Source: Adineta ricciae
Lineage: Eukaryota; Rotifera; Eurotatoria; Adinetida; Adinetidae
DNA length: 64,000 bases
Assembly: GCA_905250025.1 (NCBI GenBank)
Contig: CAJNOJ010000101.1
Coordinates: 262,206-326,205 of the forward strand
Direction of reading: 5' to 3'
In this document: positions 10,398 to 21,562 of the stretch, one piece after another
Layout: each line of letters opens with the position of its first letter
How positions within the stretch are numbered: position 1 is the first letter of the stretch
Notes under the pieces: generated by a model
Databases searched by the model: none
What the model saw: only the letters and a program-made list of their open reading frames with translations
What the model was told of the DNA's origin: nothing
Translations under genes and position numbers: made by a program

Positions 10398-11967
10398 TTA
10401 ATATTCATCTTTAACTTCCGAATGAACTAATTCTTTGCTGGAGTCTGTACTTGTCGGACGTGATTGCTTGTTTTTTAACTGTTCTTGTAATTGTTGCGTC
10501 CAAGTCATCATCGTATCAACTGGACGTTTTTGTGCAGCTGGCAAATCGCCTTGTGGAAGAATATCCACAGCATAAACACGTTTTTCCTCCAATTCATTTT
10601 GTCTTTGTTTTGCTAAAACAACGGCAGCGAATGACTGAATCAGTACGTTATTGGGCGTTGTTTGTTGGTTTGGTGTGATCAAACCACTGACTTGTGCGTT
10701 GCCTGTTGTATCACTTTGTAATTGCTCAGGATTCCAAACTGCGTTCATAACGTGATAATTCACACTTTTACCTGTTTTACCGGCTATGGATACTTGTTCT
10801 TTAACAGTAGGATGTTCTTTATCAGGTGGGTTCGAGTTATTCATATGAACCTCATCGTCGTCGTCGCCATCGTCATCTGAACAGCATTTAAAACGGTACC
10901 AAGGACACCCAATTGCTGAACAGATATCATCCCAAGGTAAATCCGATAAAGTTAAGAGTACGACTAAACCACACACGACGCCGAAAACGGACCAGAATGC
11001 CGCCGAACGTTGACCTTTAGTTGTATCTACTTTTGCTAAATAGAAAAGAGGCAGACAAACATGAAATGATAGAGAAGTTCCATATTAACATACGTGTTTC
11101 GCAATTAGGCCCATTGAAGAATATCGTTGAACAATCACATGTATAATTATTAAGCGCGTCTTGACAAGTTCCACCATGCTGACATGGTGACGATAAACAT
11201 TCATCAATTTCTTGATCGCAAACAGCGCCTGTATATCCTGCTGGACAGACGCAAAGTTCGCGTCCAACATTTAAATAACATGTGGCATTATTTTTACACG
11301 AATTATTTGCTGCGCACCGCTCTATCCACCGACACAAAGAAAGAAAATGACAATCAAGTCAAGAAGGTTATTTATTACCTTGATATTCGCATAAGAAGTT
11401 GGATAATTTACTGTTAACATCGTCAGTCACTTGGTACGTGTTTGCACTTGAACTGTAGACTATTCGATAATTCGATCCATTACCAACAATCAATTGGTCA
11501 CTTGTATTGAAATACCACACTATGGCTTGTTTTGACCAACTCCATGTTCCTGTGGCAGCGACACCGTCTATCCAAAATTGAGTTTCGATACCCCAAGCTA
11601 AAAAATATTTCGTAGGGTAAAACAAATAGTTCACAAGTCATTTGCTAACCTTTCATCCAGTAAATAATTGCTGTTGGTTCGGGCGCCGATTCGAATGACG
11701 CGAGATGAGTGATGAAACCTGTTTTATTCGTTACGATCGAGCTGGAATCATTGAGACAGTATTGTTGTGCATCAGACCATGTCATTTTTGTTCCATTATT
11801 TATTTTATAACATCCATTCAAAATGGAATAATATGCTGATGGACAAACGATACTTCCACCCACAGTCAATGAATTCAATAGGACATTTACAAAGATGAAA
11901 AACGACTGAAAATGAAGCAGAGATTTTCGGAAACATTGAAATGATATTCACCTACCAGCAAAGACAT
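10398..11967 (-). CDS. C-type lectin / EGF single-pass membrane protein
   Basis: Five exons on the minus strand: 11967-11956, 11905-11650, 11597-11379, 11321-11094, 11035-10398; 450 aa. The first exon codes only four residues and completes a signal peptide after splicing. Order: signal peptide (1-22), C-type-lectin-like domain (CPSAYYS..C..W..A..YC, ending in FLCEYQ), two EGF-like modules ([18 protein letters not shown], and a Ca-binding type [14 protein letters not shown]), a transmembrane helix (about residues 240-265) and a cytoplasmic tail of some 180 residues, acidic just inside the membrane and Gln/Ser-rich later. Likely a cell-surface or mucosal recognition receptor; ligand unknown. 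The CTLD lacks an obvious EPN or QPD sugar-binding motif, so calcium-dependent sugar binding is doubtful. Confidence 0.85.
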
Positions 11968-13003
11968 TTGATAAATTTTGTGCGAGAAAGTATTGGGAAA
12001 AGAAAAGAGAAGAGAATAACTTAACTCAATCGTTAGTAGTTGTTTGATGTCCCTTGTCGATGCCGTGTAGGCACGTTCCAAGACCGAATGGAAATGAATA
12101 ATAAAATAGCAGACAAATTCTGTCGATATTTTTTCTTTCTTTCTCTCTCACTCTCCCTTTTTCTCACACTTGAGTCTAAGAAATTGATGAAATAGCGAAC
12201 AAATGAGAATTTCCGTCATTTTCTTTTTTTATTTCTATGCGTACCATTGTCATTATCGATTGGAAAGGAAGGAAAGAGCAGAGAATAGTTTCTCACCATT
12301 ATATCGTTAAAATAAATAAAAATTTCTGTTTTTTCTTCTTCAGTAAAAACTGTCATCAGATATCAATGAAGTGATATTTAAAAGAGAAAGGGAAACTTGA
12401 AAAGTTTTCCTCTCTAATGCTCATTATATTCTTGAAATGATAATTGAAAGAGAAGAGAAAAGCAAAATCTGTAAATTGTTTTCCAATGCATCATAATTTA
12501 CATTGAAGTAATGCATTTCTCTTTCGTGGAATATATGATGTTCTTTATAAAAAAAAACTCTTTTGTGATAGAAGTACAAAGGTTGGTTCAGGCGGCAATG
12601 CGTTAAATACAGAAGACTCAAACATTGATCGCTGTGCGAGGGTGAAAGTTTGACTACTCTTTTTACTCACATCCATACTGAAACTCCTCACTCATCTCGA
12701 TCGGAAACTGATATTGAACAGTTGTGTGCTGGCCTACTTCCAGCAAAGGAGGAAAACCTTTAGGTAGATCGTGATGCATGTTTAAGAACAGTTACACTAT
12801 CGTATGATATTCGCAATATTGACGATTATTTAAGCTAAATTGAGGTGGACTGAAAAAAAAGAATTTTAATGATTTTATATCATTTTTTTTAATATATTAT
12901 CAAGATTAAATATAAACTTTGTTAAAAAAGTACGTTGATTGAAAATGAAAATCTAGCGAGAAAATGTCTTGATGTCCAGCAAACGGGTCTAATTATTACC
13001 CTT
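11968..13003. other. intergenic, minus-strand promoter side of lectin gene
   Basis: Apart from the possible decayed fragment at 12559-12838 I see no gene. Poly-pyrimidine runs near 12130-12170 are simple sequence. Confidence 0.4.
12559..12838 (+). pseudogene. possible decayed coding fragment
   Basis: Two neighbouring frames look protein-like. One (about 12559-12652) ends in a stop. A shifted frame (12650-12838) then runs on, broken once by an in-frame TAG at 12761-12763 and ending TAA at 12836-12838. The predicted residues are polar and balanced (SSRSETDIEQL..; ..VTLSYDIRNIDDYL). No family is recognised. The pattern suits a frameshifted, stop-containing gene relic, but chance cannot be excluded. 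Confidence 0.3.
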
Positions 13004-13231
13004 CTACCGATTATCCTGGAACATTGGGAGATAATCTTCCGCGGCAGCTCGTGCAACTCTGGCCATGGAAGCAGTTGTCGGTGATACCTTTTCTACTGAT
13101 GCAATGCAGTTGTTGACAACTTTACCAGTGGAAGCCCCAACTGAATACAGACCGTCGTAAACCTGGCTGATAATTGGAGGCCGTGTGCGGTCTATTTCGT
13201 TGCGTACCGTGTTCCAGAAGTTTTCAGACAT
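13004..13231 (-). CDS. small 75-aa protein of unknown function
   Basis: One exon, start ATG at 13231, stop at 13004. No signal peptide or transmembrane segment. It starts SENFWNTVRNEIDR and is rich in Ala/Val/Ser amphipathic stretches (TGKVVNNCIASVEK, MARVARAAAEDY), so probably mostly helical and cytosolic. Support for a real gene: on the same strand upstream there is TATAAAAG (13370-13363), and a plausible 5'-UTR intron (donor GTAATA near 13296, acceptor TTTACAG near 13257) leads into the start. No homologue is recognised. Confidence 0.55.
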   Translation of the reverse strand: MSENFWNTVRNEIDRTRPPIISQVYDGLYSVGASTGKVVNNCIASVEKVSPTTASMARVARAAAEDYLPMFQDNR

Positions 13232-13362
13232 TTGCGTACCTATGTTAAAAAATACTGTAAAAAATCTGATTAAATTCGACTTTTGAGGATGAGATTATTA
13301 CAGTTGAAGATGCCGATGTGTTTTCTTTCAGGCAAATCGTGTTATTTCAGAAAAAGAAAACG

Positions 13363-13370
13363 CTTTTATA
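13363..13370 (-). promoter_or_regulatory. TATA box of the 75-aa gene
   Basis: TATAAAAG on the minus strand, about 130 bp before the ATG at 13231. A GA-repeat at 13382-13402 lies just upstream of it, as a GAGA-type promoter element might. Confidence 0.45.
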
Positions 13371-13381
13371 CATAAGAGAAA

Positions 13382-13402
13382 GGAGAGAGAGAGAGAGAGA
13401 GA
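13382..13402. repeat. (GA)n microsatellite
   Basis: About ten GA units in a row, directly upstream (minus-strand sense) of the TATA box at 13363-13370. Confidence 0.85.
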
Positions 13403-13795
13403 TCGTTCTTCTCGAGTAAGAACCGATTTATACCGGCTCAATTATCGCAAATAACATATTTGAATTGCCTTTTTAACCCTATAGAATCTGATCTACTGAA
13501 ATGTGAAAGCAATAGCTGAAAACGTTCTCTTTAACGGAAGCCGAGTTTCACTACAGTTAGAATCTTTTTGCAGACAGTATGAACAATACATGATATTATT
13601 TCAAGATACAGGTACAGCTGAGTGATATTAACTTACCCTTCAACAGGAATTCAAGATCAGCTAAATGGTTTGAAATAGTTAAGTAATATACGAAACAAAT
13701 GATTTAGTTGTGTGAAGAGAAAGGCTTATATATATATATGCCACGTCGATGTGTACTGTTTGTATTTGTTGGAAATAACATACAGCCTGTAGGAT

Positions 13796-13896
13796 ATTTC
13801 CGACGAAAGCAAGAACATTTCCGACGAAAACAAGAACATTTCCGACGAAAACAAGAATATTTCCGACGAAAGCAAGAATATTTCCGACGAAGATAA
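13796..13896. repeat. 21-bp minisatellite, about 4.8 units
   Basis: Unit ATTTCCGACGAAARCAAGAAY is repeated at 13796, 13817, 13838, 13859 and, partly, 13880. Units differ only at the G/A and C/T positions. Because 21 is a multiple of 3, all frames stay open on both strands; the short ORFs here are by-products, not genes. The array sits in a dispersed repeat whose single-unit relative is at 19251-19329. Confidence 0.9.
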
Positions 13897-14532
13897 GATA
13901 ATGATAACACCTATAGAAGGAAACATCTCAATGACGGCACTATATCACATTATTGCATCATCTGCCGTACTTTTGTATTGTAAAACGCTTATTGGAAGAT
14001 GAACATGTGTATCACAAGTGTGATTAATACACGCATTGATTCATTTTTCTTTTTCTCATGCATACATATCGACAACATCTGATCCTGTCTTACAAATCGC
14101 ATTACTCATATATTGTCTCGTAGTTGTTATTATTACGCACATGCTTTTAATTTAAAATAATATGACTGCATCATCTCCCCATACACGCGAATATCATTCT
14201 GTTTTTTCATACTTTTCTCGTTTCACAAAATGCACCCAGAGAATACACTTTAACGTCTTTTCGATTGCTTAACAATTACACTTAGAAGTGTCTTTGCTTT
14301 ACCTTAACATTTGATCTAGCGACAGCTATGTTGTAAACATTATCTTTGTAATCACAAACCTTTTATTTCATCTAATTGTCTTTTGTTTATTATAGATAAT
14401 CGATGATAAGAATGTATTTTTTCATAAAACCTAACATGATTTAACATTTGATAAATATATATTAAAAAAGAGAAAACGACAACAAGTGATAGATCCCAAC
14501 TAAAATCTTCCGAGAAGAAAACCGATGACATT

Positions 14533-17500
14533 CTATTTTTGCAATGCTGAAACACCTTTGAAACCAGTCTTTTGGGTCATGTTGATCTTATCACCCCTAC
14601 AAATGAAAACAATCTTCATTACAGTTCGAAATATCATTTCGAATAACTTACATGGACAAAGCCATGCCTTGACTTTTTGCTCGAATACGAATATGTCCCG
14701 TCACAGGCGCATCAGCATGTATGGCTGACTTTTCGATACTAATATTTGATAGAACGTCTTCACCAAAGATAGATTTGGCATATAGATTCGCTGCCATAAA
14801 ACCGCAATCGCCTGACAGAGCTTTTTCTGGTGTTAAACAACGCATATTTGTTGATTTTAATAGATAAGTTAAATAAAGGTGAAGATCGCGTATAGTTGTA
14901 TTGACAACAATCTTATTTTCCCATTCAAATTCGATCCACATTTGACGGAATTCATTATCTGTGCACGTTGCAGGAACAATATAATCCATAATATCAATAT
15001 GAATATCATTGAGAACAACACAATTACGATCCGATTGTGAACTGGTCACATCATAAACGATGTTACCAAAAATAATACCATTTTCTGTCGATGTTACTTT
15101 GATGTTCGCTTTGATATTAGTAAAATCATGTGGTGCCATAGTAATCGATTGAGGTTTTTCTACTAATTTCAAATCACCGAGTGTGGCTAATTCCAAAGTG
15201 AGATTTTGTAATGTATCAGATGTTTGATTAACTAAACAAAGAAATAAAAAAGATCAATGCGTTATTTATGATTGAAATTTACCAATAAGTACATCGAGAA
15301 CAATATCGTATTGATTGACATTCACATATGCTTCAGCATAGACTGGATCGCTGAAACCAGTCAATTGTGTGACTTTGCTGAGTTTTGATGAACTGAATAT
15401 ATCTTCGTCTTTCTTTCCGATTGTTCCAATGGCTTGTTTGAGTGTCAAATCAAGAATATCTTCTTTTTCATCGAATTCATTTGATGCTAATAATTGAGTA
15501 AAACGAATTGGATCATCCGGTTCAACCGCTGCTGTCTATAACAATGAGTTTTGTTAAAGATCCATCATTTAAAACGAAATCAAACATACTTTTCCTTTCG
15601 ATAGTTTCTTTTCTATTTCTTTCTGTTCTTGTGCTTTCGCTGACAACATATCTGCTAATGCTGTTCGACAATCTTCTCCAAAAATATGGAATGTAACCGG
15701 TAACCGTTCATTTAATAATCGTACACACATTAACATACGATCATGATCATCTTCATTCATCGGTTTTGATGGTAAACTTGTTCGTCCTAAATGTAATATA
15801 CTTGCAATGATAAACATTGCTTCGGCACAGAAACGATTTTGTTTGGCTGAATCAGGTTCTAATGACATGTAACGTATGACCAATTTACATAATGATGTTG
15901 CTAATGCTGCACCAATAAAAAAGTCTCCGTCCAATAAAAATGTTCGTAAGGATGGTTGGCGATTACGATCATTTGCTAAACCATTCACGGTCTTCTTATC
16001 GGCAGTTGTTGACGAAACAAATGCACTTTGTGTGGCATAGGTACCATCGGCTGTAACTAAACGTTGAACTGGTGCGGACATTGATGTGTCTTGATCATCC
16101 TTTGTTTCGCCTGTTGAACGACGAATTTCATCATCAACAATAGGTAAATCACCAAGAGATTGACGAATGAATGTCATCACATTTTGAATATCTTCAACCG
16201 ATGAGCAGTATTCACCTAATAACCATAAGGTTGCACGAAGAACTTTAGCCGATCTGATTTGTCCACAAATATCTAATAAACGTTGAACAACAAGATCTTT
16301 TAGATTGGAAAATTTCTGCATAACATCACGAATGAAAACGAGAACATCAAGTGCAGCTAATTCGTTCTTATCGGCGAGAAATTCAATAAGAACAGGAAGA
16401 ATTGTATTGGCCACATCGGGAAATTTCATGGTGCATTGATGTAATGTTCGAACTAACAGTTGTTTATATTTTTCCACATCTTCTGTTTCTTGGGCATTGT
16501 GAGTTTTCGAAACTTCTTTTTTCAAAACTAAGACCATTTCATTGATCGTTTTCGATGTAACTAAATCATAACTCAATTGAAGTGTTTTCTTTCGAACTTC
16601 GATATCCGGTGATGCTAATACACGAAGAATGTCCATCACTAATTCTTGTAAAATACGTTCATGCGCTGCGATATCTTTCAAAGCGATCAAACGATCAAGA
16701 ACGATTAGTTTCACATTGTTGTCACTTTCTTTGATAATCAAATCGATATAACAAGAACTTGCTGCGCGGACAGCTGTTGGCGCACTGGACAAAGTGATCA
16801 ATGTTCCAGCCGCTTCATAACGTACAGCTTGTGATGATGAATTTAACAAATTGTAGATACATCGAATAAATCGTGCACGTTCATTGGGATTGCTGTGACA
16901 AACTTTGTAGATAAGTTCAACGATAACCAATTGTAAAATATCACCAAATGAATTTACTTGATCAATAACGTTGGAGAGATAGTTCAATGCGCGTTCTTGA
17001 TCAACATGAATTAGCATCATGAATGCATTTCGACGACATGACATATCTTGTTCGACATCGAGAAATTTACCGATTAATTCCGGTGCATCAGGAATAAGAA
17101 AATCGGAATTCTTGTAAATTGTAAAGATTGCCAAGACAGCATTACGACGAACATAGGCGTGACGATATTCGAGACAAGCACGAATTGATGGCATCAGAGG
17201 TTCGAGTAGTTCGGGTTCTTTGAGTTTACATAAGAAACGAAGTGTTGAACCACGAATAAATTCATTTGGATGTTGAAGATCTTTTCGATAAGCATCACAA
17301 ACTAGAATCATTTCTTGAAGGAGTTTGCCATCTGCTGTATGTTTAGGTACAATTTCCCAGAAGACGAGTAAAAGTTTTTTAATTGTATGATCTTGTGACG
17401 GCATAACATAACGGATGATGATCATTAATAATGATGGGAATTTTTCACCATTCAACATCATGACAATTAACTTTTTTAATGCTTCAGCTTTTGCCTAAAA

Positions 17501-17651
17501 GAGGAAGACTCGAAACGAAGGGCGATGAGAAAAAACAACAAACCTTTTCGTTGCCTTTTTCAAGATCTTCACGTAACTGCATTTCACTTGGTGGTTCCAG
17601 ATCTTGACTGGTATTGATCAAAGTGTAACAGGGTTGTTCAGCAACAGTCAT
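14533..17651 (-). CDS. COPB1: coatomer subunit beta (beta-COP)
   Basis: Five exons: 17651-17544, 17494-15590, 15535-15283, 15231-14652, 14596-14533; 969 aa against about 953 in human. Start [12 protein letters not shown] matches the family N terminus. The N-terminal adaptin-like HEAT solenoid (about residues 20-540) includes [11 protein letters not shown] and [10 protein letters not shown]. The C-terminal appendage includes [11 protein letters not shown] and ends in [10 protein letters not shown]. It forms part of the COPI coat on Golgi and intermediate-compartment membranes and sorts retrograde cargo. Introns are 49-55 nt. The second exon (1905 nt) carries most of the solenoid. The ARF1- and cargo-binding surfaces were not checked residue by residue. 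Confidence 0.97.
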
Positions 17652-18135
17652 TTTCACTTGTTTTTCTCTCTAGATCTAAACAGAAGATGTAGACGTATCG
17701 TTTCAACACATATATTTAAATGATGTTCATGAACAACAAAACAAAATCTATGGATTCGTACATCGAATTCGATGGGTCTGAGCAAACAACAACGATGTAT
17801 GTTGTTTGACGAGAAAAAATGGTAATAAATAACATACCGACACTGTTGTCGTTGACGTGGATCATTTCCAAGAGCCAATACAAACCGAATATGGAACTAT
17901 AGATGTCACTACGTGTTTGTTCGCTCAAAAGCGATGTCGATCGCGTTAAAATCAGTACTTCTCGTTCCTTACATTATTCACAATGGAATTATCAGTGTTC
18001 ATGCCATTCGATCGTATTTCATCTATTTCGATTTGTTATTTTTCTTCACACAGTGCTACTTCCTCAAAATTGGATCGTAGTCCTCGATATTCAACAGACC
18101 AATAACTATAATTATTACTCATGAATCTCTAGCAA
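17652..18135. other. upstream region of beta-COP
   Basis: The 5' leader and probable promoter of the minus-strand beta-COP gene. No separate gene seen. Confidence 0.4.
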
Positions 18136-18345
18136 ACAAAAAACGATCATACGTTTCTTCGCGAGATGATGTTGCTTTCTTCTCTATATAGAACTTCTAA
18201 GCTGTCAGAATAATGACACTACGGATATGTATGAGAAAAAAAAGTTCTTTCTCCCCATAATGCATCGTTTGTTACAAGGAAGAAGACAGAAAAGAACCTT
18301 AACGATTTATTTTCTTCGCCTTCTTCGATCCAAATCTACCACATT
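18136..18345 (+). pseudogene. truncated, frameshifted copy of the GNAT gene
   Basis: The segment matches 21331-21645: about 115 bp of upstream sequence, then the first ~75 bp of coding sequence (start at about 18260). Compared with the intact gene it lacks about 100 bp of promoter and has lost a base in the AAAAAAG run. That shifts the frame after residue 12 and leads to TGA. Homology ends at about 18345, where another decayed segment begins. Clearly a dead partial duplicate. Confidence 0.85.
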
Positions 18346-19118
18346 TACCTGATGAAGAATCCGATGTCATCTATCAGCAAAGTTTCATGTGGAACCTGGT
18401 GACTATAAGTCAAAGTTGACTTTTTCTGATCTTTTACAGAGGAATGTATAACCAATGAAGATCTGTATTCTTGGTTTGCACCAACCGATCGGATCGAAAA
18501 CTATCAATTCATGGAATTAAAGAAGACCACTACTACAAATCATCTCAGTTGAAAATGTGAAATGTTGCGGCTTCCTTCTGACAACTTCTTGTATTGAAGA
18601 ATAGCAAGATCGATTTCTAGAAAAAATATTTTCGAATCATGTTGATTCCGTACCGTTTGGGTGTTGGTCAGCATTCAAATGCGTTCTTCTAGCATCATTT
18701 GGTTTATCTTCAAGTTGTGACCATTTCTGTTATGATACAGTATGTCTTGATTATATTGAAGTTCAATATTCATCGAAGTTCTCCATACCAGTGATCCCAA
18801 TTTCACACGACGATCTATATCTTGCACTTGAAAAAGTTGGTATCAATGGAACGAAAGCTTCGAGATCTGTATATCTGTGAAAATGGCGAAAGCGATCCTC
18901 AACCGAAAAAACAACGTATTCTATTTCAATCGATTTGTGACGAACATCTTCAGCTATTATCAAAATTGATTGCTGGACAAAATGAAAAACAAACTGCGGT
19001 GGACGTGCACTCGTTTCGGTTCGTACAAAACGATTCATATGTTTACCCAGTAAGAAAATAAATGATGACCATATCAATTGTCTCGGTGTGATTGATGAAA
19101 CAGGGGTATGCAACGGAG
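18346..19118 (+). pseudogene. decayed gene of unknown family
   Basis: Several protein-like stretches follow one another in changing frames. 18444-18555 has CITNEDLYSWF and a TGA end, after an intron-like GTGACT..TTACAG at about 18399-18441. About 18664-18880 has CVLLASFGL and SKFSIPVIPIS. About 18847-19061 has ERKLRDLYICENGE and QPKKQRILFQSICDEHL. The last two overlap in different frames, as after a small indel. No domain is recognised. It lies directly against the broken GNAT copy, so the region is a mosaic of relics. Confidence 0.45.
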
Positions 19119-19250
19119 ATTTCTATTCCTGGAACATATTTTAACATTACACGTCTTCAAGTGAGCAACAGTTTATTTCGGAAATAAACCAAAAATTGCA
19201 GAGACGACTCTGGCTATATACATGTATGATGAGGAGGGGAATATCCCAGT

Positions 19251-19329
19251 ATAGGATACTTCCAAAAGAAACCAAGACAACAATGACATCTAGAGAAAGG
19301 AGATGTCCCAGTGACGTCACTATATCACA
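19251..19329. repeat. dispersed repeat, single-unit relative of the minisatellite locus
   Basis: TAGGATACTTCCAAAAG..CAAGA and the closing GACGTCACTATATCAC align with 13791-13948, where the 21-bp unit is present nearly five times. Here it occurs once. A shared 17-mer TTAAGTAATATACGAAA is found nearby in both places (13679-13695 and 19435-19451). Confidence 0.6.
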
Positions 19330-19577
19330 GACAAGGTTCCAACTTAGAGTATATTTGTGTTGAATTCAATTTGCTTTCAAATCATGGAATCTTCACTCGA
19401 GATTATTTAGTATTGGAAACGCATGTTTGAACCCTTAAGTAATATACGAAATCCAGCAAGATATATTTTTTCTCTGTTCATTACTTATAGAAAATACCCA
19501 CCGAGAAAATCATTTCAAAGCAACTTTTATTTGTTAAAAAGATATCATGCCATCGTGGACTTCTTCAACACTCTTAG

Positions 19578-19796
19578 TTGAATAAATCTGACTCAGTACT
19601 GACATGTATTTGTCCATATCAAAGTGAACGAATAATTGAGTTTATATATCTACTATTTCGAACATTTTCTGATTTTCGACAAACTTCATTCCAAATAATT
19701 ATTCAACTGATCGATGATAGTCATGAAAGGGCCGTTCATTTGCATATCAAATTAACTGATTTATTTGTCAGAGATTGTAAATCGAAATCATAATTT
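19578..19796 (+). pseudogene. possible gene fragment
   Basis: A 71-codon open stretch with protein-like composition (SERIIEFIYLLFR, FQIIIQLIDD, VHLHIKLTDLF) and a normal stop. There is no ATG at its beginning and no clear splice acceptor. It resembles the C-terminal part of bdelloid F-box-type proteins only in general style. Function unknown; may be a relic. Confidence 0.25.
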
Positions 19797-20643
19797 ATCG
19801 TACGAAAAAAGAATTTTGCAATCCATATTGATATCTTTAAGAAGCACCAATTAAATTACCGTGGAAATTTATGGTTTCCGATCGCCAATTCATTTTTACC
19901 CGTCCATCATCACAATCGTACACACGCACATATATTCGTGCGAAAAGCTTTGGTAGCAATCATTATTAATATGAAGAGAAATTCGATCCAGTACGAACCA
20001 TCCTTCTTCATTTTCTTCGAACTATGAAAGATATTATTAGAAAACGACTTTATCAATGATGAGCTCAGCCGTTATCTATTGATCTGATTCATTCAATGCG
20101 ACTTTTATTGAAGATTTGGACAAGAACTATAATTTTCTCACCACTCAAAATCATAATCTAAGTTAAACAATAACGATACTAAAGCAAAATCAATTCATAT
20201 AACGCGACTTACCTATCGATATATGTGATCACAGTATATCGAATGAGACATAGAACAAATATGAATTTAAAGCAATTTGTTGACAGTGACAGGAAAGAGA
20301 GTATGATTCTGTATTTGCACACGGTAGATATATTAATCGAAATGCCGGCACTTGCTAGTTTTTCAACTTTTCCACATTAGTTGAATTTTTCTGTGGATCT
20401 AAAAATGAATTTGTTAGTCTCATGAAGAGTAAAGTTTCCACATCGATATATACTATTGATGATATTCACGATTCTATCTTCGCTGAAATACTCCATTAAA
20501 ACGTCATGCTGTTTCTTTTGGTCAACTAAAAAGAAACGGAGTATTTAATAACGTAAAATACATGAAACGGATGGATTACCACCACAGGCTAGCGCATTTC
20601 TAATCTTTTGACGAAGTTTTCTTAAATCCACTTGTATCTCAGC

Positions 20644-20832
20644 ATGTCTGTACAAGCAAAACGAAAACTACCAATGGAGGGACAGCAATCTGAGTACTTA
20701 CGCCTTTCCCAGGTCGAACAATCCGACACGGCAACGGTCGGTTCCATGGTATTCCCGATTGGCGAGTTTCCTCGGGGATTTTGTCGGAAATTCATGCAAA
20801 ATCCTGCTTCAGCAACCATTGTTCTGGGTTAA
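20644..20832 (+). CDS. possible 62-aa protein of unknown function
   Basis: ATG to TAA, 62 residues, with noticeably higher GC than the surroundings. The minus strand is also open across most of it (20622-20819), so the coding strand is uncertain. Residues include VQAKRKLPMEG and FPIGEFPRGFCRKF. No family recognised and no promoter or intron support. It could instead be a fragment of a larger gene or a non-coding element. Confidence 0.25.
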   Translation: MSVQAKRKLPMEGQQSEYLRLSQVEQSDTATVGSMVFPIGEFPRGFCRKFMQNPASATIVLG

Positions 20833-21562
20833 TCCACATAAATTTTTGAGGGTGTGGGTGTGGATGTGTGTGTTTTCACATCGAGAGAGATCAATAGCCC
20901 AGTTTTTCAAATATGTCATGACTGGTAAACCTAAATCGCGAAGAAGCAATGTTAGTCCTTTCTTTAACGCTTTCTATGTTCTTTCATGTTATTCCAATAA
21001 TTTTTGATGGTGCTTTTTTTGAACATCCAAACAGAAGAAGGTATGGAAGTTAATGAGATCTGATCGCGGGTCTTGTAATATTCAAGCGGTCTTTTTCTTA
21101 TCTATTTCTTGTATAATACGGCAATTCTACAAAGCGTCAAATCATGCGAAAGATGGAGCCACATTTTCAATTTAGCAAATGTTGTATTCTATTGAAAGTC
21201 AATTCAAGATTTTGTATTTAGCTCAAATTTTAGGAATACGAGTCATCATACCAGAATAAACTGGTTCGTTTTGATTAAATGACGGATCCTTTTTTGGATT
21301 TGACTTGTCTATGACCTCATTCCATGAAATAGAAACCGATCATACGTTAATTTCTTCGCAAGGAGATGATGTTGCTTTCTTCTCTGCATAGAACTTCTAT
21401 GCTGTCAGAATAACGACACTACCAATACGTATGCGAAAAAAATGTAATCGATCAAGCATAACAATTTCTTATTTCACGTCTAGATATACTATACGTATAG
21501 AAATATGGTGAATATTGTCGATTTTCGTAACCGCCCATACGAACACATTCTTTCTTACGATA

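Larger units (their letters stand above)
13232..14532. other. intergenic with TATA box, microsatellite and minisatellite
   Basis: Holds the TATA box, GA repeat and minisatellite listed separately, a short TA run at about 13727-13739, and AT-rich sequence after 13950 with no coding signal. Confidence 0.4.
19330..21562. other. gene-poor stretch with orphan fragments
   Basis: No supported full gene. Two fragments (19578-19796, 20644-20832) are listed separately. 21331-21562 is the upstream region of the GNAT gene and is shared with the pseudogene at 18136. Confidence 0.4.

Noticed and set aside
10398..10976. Treating the acidic/Gln-rich tail as a separate gene
   Set aside because: It joins the EGF exons in phase through a good 58-nt intron and supplies the transmembrane segment.
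13704..13926. Repetitive ORFs on both strands (FRRKQE-type repeats)
   Set aside because: They are frames of a 21-bp minisatellite; no start context, no conservation, open in all frames only because the period is a multiple of 3.
17654..18124. ORFs upstream of beta-COP
   Set aside because: They lie in the 5' leader/promoter, overlap each other in several frames and have no motifs.
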